From Prinsepia uniflora (taxonomy: Eukaryota; Streptophyta; Magnoliopsida; Rosales; Rosaceae), in contig CM064875.1 of assembly GCA_032719365.1 (NCBI GenBank), positions 16,789,816 to 16,853,815 of the forward strand: a stretch of 64,000 nucleotides of DNA. The letters run 5' to 3'. The translations under genes were made by a program, and so were the position numbers. Numbering within the stretch: position 1 is the stretch's first letter; each line of letters begins with the position of its first letter. The notes under the pieces are model-generated. The model searched no databases and was not told the DNA's origin. It worked only from the letters and a program-made list of their open reading frames with translations. Shown here piece after piece: positions 47,528-60,212 of this stretch.

Positions 47528-48520
47528 CCCTCCAAGCCAACCAGGTCAAAATGAAGTGACTTCTACTTGAAGTCCATTCCATTAGACTTGTTGCAATACT
47601 CCAACTTCTGTTGTGAAACAGCTTTTGTCAACATATCTAAAGTGTTCTTGTTGGTGTGAATGTCAACTCCTTCCTTCTGCCAAAACCCTTGAAAATCAAG
47701 CGAGCCTTGAACTTTGTCAACTTCTCATTCCCGTTCCTATTCAACTTGAACACCCACTTATTTTTGAGTGATTTTCTACCTTTAGGAAGCTCCACCAGCT
47801 CATAGGTGTCATTCTTCAATAAAAACTCCATCTAAGATTTCCTTGCCAACATGCACTTGTCATTGCCTGCATGAGTTTTTGCCTCCTCAAAATTTCCAGG
47901 CTCTCTATCTCTAGTCAATATAATGTATCTGGAAATACGGGTCATCCCCATCACTAGTCACAAGAATATATTATGAAGAAGGATACTTGGTATTCGACTT
48001 TGGCACTATGTTTGATTTACGAACTAGTACTTGGGAAATCTTTGATTGCTCCCCCTGGCTTAACTCCCTCTGATTAGACTCCCCCTGATCAATATCCTCC
48101 TGATCATCGTCTTTAGGTTCAGACACTATCTCATCACTATATGCTTCAGCCATATCAGGAACATCTTCATGTATAACCTTTTGAGCTCTGGCACTAGGTT
48201 CTTATTGTAGCGGTGATGAATCATAGGTGAACTGGCTTGCTTTCTTAACTGTCGCCTTATTGAGATCTACCATGGTGTGATCTTAAAAAAAGTATACATT
48301 TTTGCTTCTAAATAGCTTGTTGGTCTTTGGATCCTACATACGGTAGCTCATTTCTTTATTACTGTACCCGAGAAAGATGCACGATGTGCCTTTGTCATCT
48401 ATCTTCAATCTTTTCTTGTCAGATACAAGTACAAATGCTTTGCACCCAAATAATCTCAAGTGTGAATATGAAGCGCTTCTACCGATCCATCACTAGGTTT
48501 GACCCAAATTACTGTTGAAT
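47528..48520 (-). pseudogene. copia pol 3' part with a large internal deletion
   Basis: The minus strand reads the integrase C-terminal region (HLRLFGCKAFVLVS, IFLGYSNKEMSYR, about 48460-48330), an acidic linker, and the RT start (LKNDTYELVELPKGRKSLKN, KWVFKLNRNG, KFKARLIFKGF, 47831 to about 47684). It then jumps directly to the extreme pol C-terminus (VDIHTNKNTLDMLTKAV, about 47670-47600) and the stop, polypurine tract and LTR. The whole RT core and RNase H are missing. The junction is near 47675 and also changes frame. Confidence 0.85.
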
Positions 48521-48636
48521 TTTTTTTTTTGTGAACGTTTAGTTACCGTAGTTTGTTCAAAAGAGAAAATTTTCCATAAGTTGTTGATTTACGATATGAG
48601 TTGTAACAGCCTACCCCTCACACCAAAAAACAAAAA

Positions 48637-48670
<34 letters not shown>

Positions 48671-49175
48671 TTAAGGGTAAACACTCCCCATGCATGTGAT
48701 ACACATGTACTTTCTTGGCTGTTGTAAAGTAGGTTGTTATCACCTAAATTTGACCCAAATTACTGTTGAAGAGTTTTTTTTTTTTTTGCGTGAACGTTTA
48801 GTTACTGTAGTTTGTTTAAAGGAGAAATTTACCGCAAGTTGTTGATTTATGGTACTAATCGTAACAGTCTACCCCACACATAAAGATTTAAGGGTTAATA
48901 CTTCCCAAGCATGCGAGACACATGTACTTTCTTGGATGCTGTCAAGTAGGTTTCTTTCACCTAAGTTTGACCCAAATTACTGTTGAGTAGTTTTTTTTGG
49001 TGAACGTTTAGTTACAATAGTTCCTTTAAAAGAGAAAAATTCATTGTAAGTTGTTGATTTACGGTATGAGTTGTAACCGTCTACCACACAAAGATTTAAG
49101 GGTAAACACTCCCCATGCATGTGAGACAAATGTACTTTCTTAGCTATTGTAAAGTAGGTTGTTTTCACCTAGGTT
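48497..49175. repeat. tandem repeat, three diverged units of about 220-250 bp
   Basis: The phrase gacccaaattactgttga recurs at about 48500, 48752 and 48968. Each is followed by a T-run, gtgaacgtttagtta, gttgatttacg, a gtaacagtctacc block, aagggtaaacactcccc and catgtactttcttgg. The first unit also holds a (CA)n run (about 48640-48669). Its position before gypsy LTR G suggests a host sequence or LTR-start duplication. No coding was seen. Confidence 0.85.
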
Positions 49176-50174
49176 TTACCCACCGATGCATGGCAGTACG
49201 TGAGGCAGTTTTTTGGCACTCCAATGATGCGTGGTAAAGTGTTTTAACCATGCGTGGGGGCACGTAGGGCTTTTTTCTAGCCCATGATGACACGTGGGCC
49301 AAATTGTGAGGCCTTTTGAATCGTTTTAAGCATATTTTGACCCGTTTGAAATGTTTTAACCAACGTTATTATGAAACCCTAATGGAGTTTTGCTCAAAAT
49401 TCGATTTACGAGTCGTAAGTATCCTTCACGAATGATTTATCTAGGGTTGGATCGACTTGGAGCTCGTGCTAGCTTTATTGTCGGGTGATTTTGACTCCCC
49501 GATCAGTTTGTGAGTGGACGTCTTACTCAAACTTGATTTTTATTGCAATGTTTTGCTGGCATATTTTACGATAATTATTTGAAGATACAATTCCCGTGCT
49601 TGATTCAATTAGTTATTTCTTGATGTTTTCCCAAGGTATGATTGGTTGAGTTATTTATTGCATTGCATGTTTAGTAAGCTTGTTGATGTTGCTTAGTGCA
49701 TAGTAGTCCCGAGACATTATTTGAGATAGTGATTTTAAAACCACATAGGAGTCGCAAGTGTCTTAGTATTCGTTTGAGTGGCCACATACCAGCTTCCGCG
49801 TGATTATTCACCAGCGTTGCTTGTAAATGCTAGTTAAAAAACGCTAGCTTGTCCCCGAGCTCTAGGGGACTTGAGGTGACCGGTGCTTAGCACTCAGTTT
49901 TCACGTGATCGAGGTGTATGAGCATTATAGATACCTAGTCTGACATAAGCGTATGCCTCGAGCGACTCATGATCAATAGCATGTGGTTTATGCATGATTT
50001 GTTCGCACTTTGTGATGTTTAGTGTGATTTTTGATTATTTTATTATTGTTTCTTGTATTACGTGCAATATTATGGGTTTATTGCAAGTTTTTCTTTGAAA
50101 ACTGAGGGGTTAAAGCCAATTTCAAAATTCAGGGTTTTACACTGATATAATGACCGAGTCCACTAGCTCTTTTG
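49176..50174 (+). repeat. gypsy-type LTR G, left part
   Basis: It has the family layout: aaaattcgatttacgagtcg, then a ttgtgagtggac arm at 49508-49519, an internal region, and a gagtccactag arm (about 50156) followed by ctcttttg. Its start is not clear. Element C interrupts it at 50174. Confidence 0.6.
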
Positions 50175-53031
50175 TTTTCAGGACCCGTCCCCAAAGGACA
50201 GAGATAACCGTGCTCGGTCCTGCTCCCGTCTGACAAGTCAATTGAAGTTCCGAAATTACCCTCAGCACTTGGCAAACAAAGGATAACAGTACCTGTGCCT
50301 ACTCATGCCTCCACCTCCCGATCAGCCTCAATCATCGCGCCGCGACCTGAAGGGTCAATAAAACAGAAAAGGTGTGAGTGGACAAAAATAAAAGTTTAGA
50401 AATACATTTATCAAAAGACATTCCTACCTTCCAGTTTCGTAAACATGCATGCATATAATAAATCATGAGTAAAGTAAATCTGGGCATAAACGTTCATAAA
50501 GCACAAATCATGAACAATAAAAACCACGGGACTCATTTCCATATCCAGTATCATATCCAATCTCATATAGTCACATTATCCCTGCAACGCGTGCAAATCA
50601 ATAGGCTCAAGGAGAGCTCAAAATCCGAGCATCCGCCGCTATGAACACATCACCAGCCGGCAATCCAGATCGTCGTGAACACATCACCGAACGATCTCCA
50701 CATAATCCAGCACATCTGATCTGAGTCGAGCCTCCCTCGACTGCACGACAATAGACCGTGCTACATGACCTCTCCGGGGTAAACACTTCCATCCCGGAGG
50801 CGAGCGTTATCTCCAGGGTTCATTCCGGGGAAACACATTCCCAACCGGAAGCCCTAATATCTACAATATATCATCATCATGAAAACCAGTGAAAAACAGT
50901 TGCATTTGAAATCAAAACTATTTTCAACACAGGGTCTCAGCCCAAAACATAATTTCCGTAAAATTCATAAAACCAGAGTCCCGATTATTTAACAAATCAG
51001 AAAACCATCAATATCATCATGTAATCACATGGAAATACCAATCCAATCAAAATCACATATCCATTGGGTCTCATGCCCAAAATATCAATTTCACGCAAAT
51101 CCGCGTAACCGCAACCTCAGTTGCCATTTTCACATGAATCCATAAGATATATCCAGAAAATATTACAATTTCATCAAATCAATTTCTCGACGCATAATCC
51201 CAGTCAAAACCAACCACCAATCCCGGGCCTTCGCCCAAAATATCAGTTTTATAGTTTTCTCGAAAGTCGTGCCCAAAATCATATAAAATAATATAATATT
51301 CTCAAAATTCGGAAATCATCACATCGAAACATCAATCATACCAAATCATTTCAAATAATATCATAAAGCATTTAAAACATATATGCATGCATTTAGGGTA
51401 GAAAACAAACGTTCACTCACACACCGTCCAAACCGATCACTTTCCGAGCTGCACGCGTTTTTGTAATTTCTGACGTTTTCCAGGAATCCCGAATCCTGTC
51501 CAAAATCATTACTCAGGGTCACTAAGGGTTCCATTAACATCCTACTCATTCCCCATAATTTTTTGGGAATTTAATATTAATTAAATACGTAACATAAACC
51601 TTCAGACCCTCGAAACATTATCGAGACAGTGTCCGATCGACTCGAAACCAAAGCCAAAATGTTCATTACATTGCATAGAATAAAAGTCATGTTGAACTCA
51701 CCTCGAAAAGCCCGCTCACGCGCCCTCACGCGAAGCCGCAAGCGGATGCACGTGAAAGCCAGGCGCCAGCTACAGTAACCATGTCACTGTTCATCGTCGT
51801 CTCTACCCGTTTCCTCTGCAAACGGGTCCTGCGGTGTAACCCGATTCAATTCCTGTCCATTCCCAGTTAATTTTCACAATTGATCAATCCAGTAACATTG
51901 TTTTATATCCAATTAAAGATCTGACATCTTAATTTCACCATCACTTACCTCGAACCATTGAAATCCACTTCACAATTTCCTCTCTATCGCAGACGCTATG
52001 CACCCTTCAATTTCGATCAATTTCAATTGTTTCCTTGCAATTGATCCATCCAGAAGCATCGTGGGACACTGGGAAACATACTTGCAATATCAATTTCATC
52101 ATTCTATACCTCCAATCCATTTGACTCAAGCTCGAATTTTCGAAATCTTCCCCTTCTCCGTTCTAGGCGAAAACAACTCCAATTCCTTTCATTTTTAATC
52201 TGGTTCAACTCTCCTTGAGCCCAATAACCTTAATCCAAGGTCAATTTGATCAAATCGTGGCTGATTTGAACAACCCGAAATCGAAAGGTGAGAAGGGTTT
52301 ATGAATTCGGGTTCCAAAAGTCTCAGTTTTCTTTCCTCTTTTCATTTTCTTATTCTCTCCTGTAAACCCTCTTAAAACCCTCAATTAATCAAGCATGGAG
52401 AGTTGTTGCCTGCTACAATTTTTAATGATCTCCTCTGTTCATGATGAATGTATACAATATATATATATATATATATGAACACGTAGTTTGAATTAATCCT
52501 CATCACCCTTTTCCACTAATTCCCATCTAATGGTGACAGATGTCACTAAAAGAACTAACCTACTCACCAAATTGGCTGAATCAGCCTTCAGCCGCACTGA
52601 CTAATTAAAACCCAGTCAAATTACCATTTTACCCTTTCCTTCAATATTACCAAATTGCCCTTCACCATCGCAAGCCATAACTTTTTCATCCGAACTTCGA
52701 TTGACGCATGCCGCCTGTCTACGAATTCAGCGTCTCGAGACCTACCCAACAGTACTTACGGAAATTCCAAACACGGTCCCGATAGAAAGGTCAACAAATG
52801 TCCCCTTTGACCAATTTACCCTTAACCTTCCGAACATCATAAATTTCTCCTCGAATGTCGGAATCAGACGTGCCACCTGTCTATAAACTCGTGACGTCCC
52901 GAACTACGTCACAGTCATCGGTCAAAGTCCGTTTGACCATTCGAACCAAAAGTCAACTGTTCGCCCAATTCCAGGGGCAAAATCGTCATTTCCTTAACAT
53001 TTTCCTTTTTCGAAATTCCGTGGCGTTACAA
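50175..53031 (-). repeat. element C 3' LTR
   Basis: It runs, on the minus strand, from TGTAACGCCAC to ...GGTCCTGAAAA; the usual terminal TGTCA is altered. Inverted pair at 50372-50383 and 51411-51422 (one mismatch), (AT)n at about 52457-52476, and a W-box/TGACG cluster near 52900-52965. Confidence 0.88.
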
Positions 53032-53049
53032 CCTTCCCCACTTAAGGAA
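53032..53049 (-). other. element C polypurine tract
   Basis: The minus strand reads ccttaagtggggaaggtt just before the LTR, preceded by cgaggacaaaatt, the same gypsy pol-end context as in element A. Confidence 0.8.
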
Positions 53050-55735
53050 TTTTGTCCTCGAAATTCCTATCAGTAGTACCATGATAGTCATATCCATAAT
53101 CAATCGCATGTGTATGTGAACCAGAAACATGATTAATCTCACACGCTCTTCTGGTTCAACCAAACCAAATATCAGTCCAAATCAAACTAATGGAATCCTC
53201 AATAAGCCATTCCCCATCATTAGGTCAAAATCGGGACATATCTCTGTAACCCCTGCCTCATGGGCAGTCATATCCATGCTTACTCAGAATACGGAGCCTC
53301 GCTCAACGTTCGAGTACATACAATCCAAAAATCACAAGTATTAATATCATTATCCCAATCACATGTCATGCACTCATGACATGGTATACTCATGACATGG
53401 TATAATGGCTTACATCACCACACATATGCCACTAGGCCATCAGGTCAATAACCTCATCAGGTTTAAGAAATCGAGAACTCATTCCCCTCATCAATCTGTT
53501 ATGTTTATCCTTACGGGCCTCACTGATGCTAACTGGCACGCAATACAATTATCCATATGCTATCGTAAATCATATCCATTCCTTAACCTCGACTCCATCC
53601 AACATCGTACACCAAGTATGATCCTACACTTAGACCCAATTAGTCTGATTGATCGAACATCATGTACCACTCCAACCTTATAGAGTTTCCATTAATAATA
53701 GGACTCACCTATCCTTACATGAGCAAACATGTTGATTCTCGATCGGCTATCTTATTAGCCTCCCCGGGCATAATACCTGACCCGACAACGCGGAAATCTT
53801 AATGTATCCCGACCATCGCCTCATCGCACATTCAGGTTTTATGTTTATCAATCACGTTTCTTCCTGATGGTCAATACAGTACTTACACATTCATTCCCAG
53901 AGGTATAACCTCTGCAAACTCGATTCATGGGTCACTAGGATCTATCTCAAATCATGCAAGGAAAGTAAAACTCCTGAAGGGTCAGCTAGCATCGGCAATC
54001 CCAGCCCTCTGCTACCGAAGCACACCTCACCCAATCGCAAAGCTCATAGTGACTATGCACACAAAAAGGGTCGCATCGAACATAAGTCACTAGTTCTTCA
54101 CTTGTCAGCATTCGGTTTCAGTGTTCATTTCCAATAACTCTGACCTCCTTCCGGGTCAATCACCATAACTAGCAAAACATTGTAGAGAATCCCTTTACAA
54201 TCCTCCGTGATATCCATCCGATAAAATAACTCAGGTTTTCCTGTGATAGTTTCCATTGGCCAATACATTCGTTTATCCCGGGATTCACACTAATCCCAAC
54301 TTTTCTTAGTATGTGTTTCACAAACCTACTTTGGTCGACCAGTCCTCATACTTATTCAACCATACCTTTTTTTTTTTGAGGGCATTCCTTACATCGGTTC
54401 AGTACATCACCTGCCCATCTGTACATGTGAATACACCAATCAACCTATGATCAGAATACCTGACTCATCATCTCATAAACATAACCGGTCCATTTGCCCA
54501 TCCAAAGCCATCACCATTGGCTAACCTTAGCCACAACAACCCGGACATCATATTTATCTCTTTTATGCACGACTATTAGTCATTACCCTGTTGGCCACTC
54601 TCACGAGGCCCCGAAATCACCATATTAGCCAATCTCAATAGGCTCAATAATCGCATATGTCCCCACAAATCATTAGCTCATAATGAGGATACTTATCCCA
54701 TACCGTTACCTTATTAAGTTGTCCATCATCAATATGTAAGCTAGAACCATCCTGCCCTTTTTCCTTTTTAACACCACTGGGTTCCCCAAGGCAACACTGA
54801 GCCGAATGAACCCGTGTCTACCAAGTCCTGTACTTGCACCTTTAGTCCTTATGACTCCGTTGGTGCCACATGCCAAAGTGTCTGAGAAACAATTCGGGTA
54901 CGCAACATGATGTTGATTATAAAATCAATCTCATAAACTCCATCTCTCATCTAGGCAAAACCTCAGGAAACATATTCCAAAATTTGTACATCATCAGCCA
55001 GCACTAGGCATCTCATATACTAATCACATATACCACACATCTGACCAGTGAAGTAGACCACCTCACACCAACAATCCATCGATTGTGAGGTTCCATATCC
55101 TCGAGTCCCCCCTGAAATACAATCTCTGGAAATATTAGACTCCACATATCACTTTCTAATCGACATACTCGATAGAGGTATCCTGAGTCATCAATCAGTC
55201 GATCCCAAGGATTACATCCAAATCATCCAAGTCCAGGAATACTCCAGGTCAGCCACTAGGCGAACAACACTGGTCATCCTGGGTAGCCTCACATCAATAG
55301 GTCTACCCCCTTAGGTCTCACCAATTTCATCAAATATAATTACTAAGGGTACCACATAAATATCATCAATGTTATCACATCCGTAGCTCTAGTCGGCTCA
55401 TCGATTTTCATACCTTAACCAATCATGGACATCTCCGTATCCGTCCAATATACATTCTCAAAACATGGAAGAGTGGATAGCCCGGGACCTACCAAAGACA
55501 TACGAGGTCATCACTCCAGGGGCTACTCAGGCCTCCTGCTAAATCATTGAAATCCTCAGGCATGTGGTCCTCGGGCATGTGGTCCCAATCTGACCACACC
55601 CCCTACGGTCCATCACGGGCCTACCAACTTTTCCCCCGCCTGTCACATCAAGAATCAATACAGAAGCCAATCCCTGCTCCATTGCAACTCCACTAGTGCC
55701 ATATCACTTTATCAATCGATATACCCTTTCTTGAT
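53050..55735 (-). other. element C interior, pol-side part, decayed gypsy pol
   Basis: Apart from the RT relic at 54690-54880 no domain was identified. Stops occur in every frame at short intervals. A pure T run of nine or more is at about 54367. The region looks like a long-dead Ty3/gypsy pol. Confidence 0.65.
54690..54880 (-). pseudogene. Ty3/gypsy reverse transcriptase relic
   Basis: The minus strand, with frameshifts, gives HGFIRLSVA then an LGNPVVLKRKKG-like stretch (canonical position of the GFIRPS / PVLFVKKKDGS motifs) and HIDDGQLNKVTVWDKYP (canonical CIDYRQLNKVT). These are RT N-terminal motifs of chromovirus-type gypsy elements. The expected YVDD active site downstream was not found. 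Confidence 0.78.
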
Positions 55736-58700
55736 TGTAACGACCCATTCCAGAATTCGGGATTAGATTACTAACTAATCATGATTAGCGGGGTTAATCG
55801 GTGATTAGTTGGGCGAATTCGGACGAATGGTGCAAAATGACCGTTTTGCCCCTGGTCGTGGGTAAAACGTTGACTTAATTCTGGCAGTCAAACGGACTTT
55901 GATCGATGACCGTGACGTAGTCTGGGACGTCACGAGTTCATAGACGGGTGGCACATTCGATTCTGACGTTCGGGGTGAAAGTTATGACGTTCGGAAGCCC
56001 AAGGGCATTTTCGTAATTTGAACGAAATAGGGGAAAATGTTGACTTTTTGATCGGGGGGTCCGATGGCCGAGGACCGAGGACCGTTAGGATGGTCTCGAT
56101 GCCCTGAGTCCGTAGACGGGCGGCACGCGTCAATCGGAGTTCGAATGACCAAGTTGCGGGTCTAGATTGCTTGAGGGCATTTTGGTAAATTATCAATTGA
56201 GGGTAAAATGGTAAATTGGCCACTGTTTTTGGGACAGCCGTGTGCGGCGTGGGTTCCTTGCAGGAACAGAGCATGGGCTGAGAATTGTTTAATCTGTCCC
56301 AATGAATTGTTTAAACGGTTAGTGGCATTGGGAGCAGATTGTTAGCACTGAAGACTTAGTGCTAGGGTGGTGGATATTGTTTAGGCAGTGAGGTGTTTTG
56401 GGCAGTGCACGGGCACCATGCCGTGTTGGTTTTTGAGGAAGCACGGGGATCGTGCTGGTGTGTGTTCAGGGTGTGTGCGAGTGATTGTGTGGAATTTGAG
56501 GCCACGGGTGACTTGAAGTGGGTTTAGCAGAGGTTGAGTGGTGTCTGTGCGGGGAGCAAAATGCTTGGTTGGTGCCATGGGAGCTGAGAAAACAGAGACA
56601 TTGATCAGGCCATGATCGACCTCTCCTAAACGAAACGGAGTGGAATTATGAGCGAGATGGGGATCCAGGAGGGGAGAGCAGAGTGTTGAGACTGAGAGAG
56701 GGAAGAAAGGGATGGAAATGGTGAGAGGAGAGTCCAAAATCCGAAACGGGTTCTTGAGGGAGGGAGAATCTAATTTCGAAATGTAGGCCAGCCCATGGAA
56801 AATTAAGGCTTCATTGAGTCTTCTGGGATCATTCCCAGTCGATCCAGTGCAAGAGGGAAGTCAATTGCTGATGTTTTGGCTTCGAACGGACTTGGCGACT
56901 GAGGGGAAAAATTGAGTTTGAGTCGTGGAGTTGGAGGGGTTTAAGGGAGAAATTGGCCTGAGAAGCAAACTTATACAGACCCTATGAAGCCTCTGAGTAG
57001 ATCAATTTCAATGTAGCAAATGAAAATGGTCGAGATTGATGAACGATCAGTGTTCGTCTGTTCTTCGATGTCCATCGTCGAGTCGTGGGATTTTAGGTAA
57101 GTTCCTACAAATCTAATGTTACAGAACAGCAATTGGGCTTACACCGAAGATGTTTGGATACTCAATTGAAGGGATGGAGGTTGTTTTGGCAGGAATCGGA
57201 ACGGGTTATAGCGCGGGCCACCGGACCCGTTTTACAGTGAAATCGGGTGAGGAAGGTGAACAGTGCCTGTCACTGTAGCGGCGCGTGGGTGCCACGCGCA
57301 GCCACTCACGGCGGCGCGTGACGGCGCGTGGGATGGTTTTTCAAGGTGAGTTCAACACGACTTTTGTCCTATACAATGTAACGAACATTTTAACGTTGGT
57401 TTCGGATTTTTCGTGCACCGTCTCGATGTTATTCCGGGGGTCCGAAGGTTTAGGTTACGTTTTTAATTAACGAATAATTCCCGGAAAATTATGAGAAATT
57501 AGTATGTTGTTGTTTGACACTTTAATGACCCTGGAATGTAATTTCGGACAGGATTCGAGTTTCTGGATAATATCGGAAATTACGGAACCGCGGGCGGCGC
57601 GAAACCGAGCCTTAAGAACGGTGTGTGAGTGGACGTTTCTTTCAAAACTTAATGCATGCATAAATTATTTCTATGATTTTTATGATTATGATTATAAGTT
57701 GTGATTGATCTCGATTCCCGTATTTATCCGTATTCGATTTCCGTATTTATACGTATTTTTACTATATATGTGAAATTACACGTATTTCGAGACTATGGTT
57801 ACTTTTGTGCTTAAAATGGTTTAATGAAAGAGTTTATATGAAATGGGCGTATGATGATTTAAGAATGTTCTTTATGATTATGAGGGCGATTCACGGTGTT
57901 TTCACGGTTTTCGAGGCTTTTGCGGTTTTATACGTTTTACGAGATTTGAGGTTATTGTGATTTGATCGCTGTTTGATGTTTGATTTTGGAATGTGAATTG
58001 AGGTTTGCGATTTCGAGGATTTTAAATTGGATTTGAGTATGCTTGACTAGACCGGGATTTTTGTGATTATGGTCGTGGTTTTGATGCCCGGATAATGTGA
58101 ATTGGGAAATGAAGTGATTTCAAGGAATTAAAATAGATTTTGAAAAAAAAAGAAAAGATGATTTCTGGATTGGCGCTTGGGGCATAAAAGTAACTTGGAT
58201 TAACGAGTTTTCAGTTTTCGGAAATTTAATGTGGATTCTTGGTTTGGGTTCGGGATGATGCTTCCGGATGCCGGCTTACGGAATCATTATTGCGAATTCG
58301 AATTCGGGAATGAAAAAGGATTTAATAAAGCGATTTGGTCTGATTTTGCATGCCCCGTGTTTCATGATGATTTGATTATGTTGTAAAGTATGATTTGGGG
58401 AAAATGAATGTGGAAATTCGGACCATGGGTCCTGTTGTGAAAAATGTGATTTTGGGATGGATCCCACGTTGTCGTGATTGATAAACTGCTTTGGGTTCAA
58501 AGACCCGTTGTTGTGTTTAAAAACTGTTTTGGGTTTAAAAACCCGGTGCTATTGCTGGAGCACGTTTTGAGTTTAAAGACTCGGTTAATTGATGACGGGG
58601 GAGGGCCCTTAATGAGTTTAAAGACTCGTGAGTTTAAAGACTCGGTTACTGAGATACCCCCGAGGCCTATTGATTATGTTTTGAGTTTAAAGACTCGTTG

Positions 58701-59326
58701 ATATCCCGGGAAGGCCTGTTTCTGCGCATGGTTTTGAGTTTAAAGACTCGGGCGCACTTGGTATCCAGCAAGATGATTGACTTGTGATTTATTGATGATT
58801 TTTGATGTTTCAGTTGAGTTGGGCAGTGGCCCGATATATGGTTGTTGGTTTTGGATCATGTTGTGCATTTGGTTTTGATTCGTGGTTTTGGGCTGCGGCC
58901 CGGTGATTGTGATTGCGGGTTAAGACCCGATGGTTGAGAAGGGGGAAAAATGATTTTGAGGTTCATACGAGTTTTTCCTTATGTTGGATTTTGATACACA
59001 GTTTTTCTTATGTGGAAAATATTAACCGATTGCGAAATGATTTTTGTAGGCATGCATTCGTTTTTACGCGGAGGGTAAAAACGTTGGTCGTAACTGTTTT
59101 GCCAAACTGATTTATTTTTGTCCACTCACACCTTTTGGTTTTTATTGACCCTCCAGGTCGTGGCGCGTTGTTCGAGGCTGTACGCGAGGCGGAGGCATGA
59201 GTAAGTACGTGTGGCTATCCCTGGTTTGGCAAGTGCTGAGGGTAACTTGGGGTTTTCGGTCATCTTGCCAGACGGGAGCAGGGCCGGGCACGGTTATCGA
59301 TGCCCCTTTCGGAGGCGGTCCTGTCA
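55736..59326 (+). repeat. solo LTR E (gypsy-type, 3591 bp)
   Basis: It runs TGTAACGACCC...GGTCCTGTCA with a perfect ttgat duplication (55731-55735, 59327-59331). It is the longest LTR here. Its inverted pair is 57623-57634 / 59120-59131. It has an array of gagtttaaagactcg and gggtttaaaaacccg words (58491-58752), a CGCG-rich box (about 57283-57332), and ccagacgggagcag near the end (about 59268). No interior is attached. Confidence 0.92.
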
Positions 59327-59331
59327 TTGAT

Positions 59332-60197
59332 GATGTGACCAGACGACCCGTAATCCGAACTATTCCCACATCCTTTACCTTAACATTTTATCACCCAGTG
59401 GACCCAACTGATGTCCCACTGCACTAGACCATCTCCTAAGTCCAATCATCTATGTACCACGGGTCTCTGCCCGAACTATCCACGATTTAGTGGAATTGAC
59501 ACAAACCATCCAAAACCATAAGTCTAGTAAACAAGGGTAAACCGAATCCATAAACTCATAACCCAATCAATAGCTGGCCATGTTCCAATTCTTGGCATCC
59601 CAGGTGCCAAAAATGTCTCAGCCAAAGGGTCGATCGTATCAGAAATTATAGTTATATTTCAACCTTTACGGCTTATCCCAAGTCCTGATTTACCATCACT
59701 CATCTCGAGTCCTAACCAATATCCCGACTCACCTTGAGTCCCATGTTCCTGTCTCGATTCCTCTCGAGTTCAATCTTGACTCCTTTTGAGTCCAAGCTCA
59801 TAACAATCATCTATGCAATCATTGGCATACCCGATCATAAAACGTCTGATACGACCACTAAAGCCTAAGGGATATCCCATCATTTTTCTTCAAACTCGTT
59901 AGACATATATTCCACTTAAGGAAGTCACTGCGCATACTTCTATCCCAGGTCCAAGCTGCCTACTTATGCTACCTTTCTAGCCTTTGGGCTCATTCATTCT
60001 TAGGACCCACACAATTCGGTGTTTAACAGTTAGTTCACAGTCTACACTGATTAACATCGGACCCCCAATCCAGGGCCAATGTCATTCCGAGATCTATCAC
60101 GAGGTCGCATTTACCCTCGTATACCCGTCTCACTACCAGGTCGCGCACGAGACTTACGTTTGGGAGGCATCATGTGGCAAAAAAATCAGCAACCTAG
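59332..60197 (-). other. element C interior, primer-site side
   Basis: No gag motif was recognised. Repeated words cctcgagtcc / cttgagtcc occur at 59700-59790. The fragment leads straight to the primer-binding site and 5' LTR. Confidence 0.6.
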
Positions 60198-60209
60198 TGC
60201 TCTGATACC
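60198..60209 (-). other. element C primer-binding site
   Basis: gctctgatacca on the plus strand is the inverse of TGGTATCAGAGC, the initiator tRNA-Met complement, 3 nt from the LTR end. Confidence 0.92.
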
Positions 60210-60212
60210 AAT

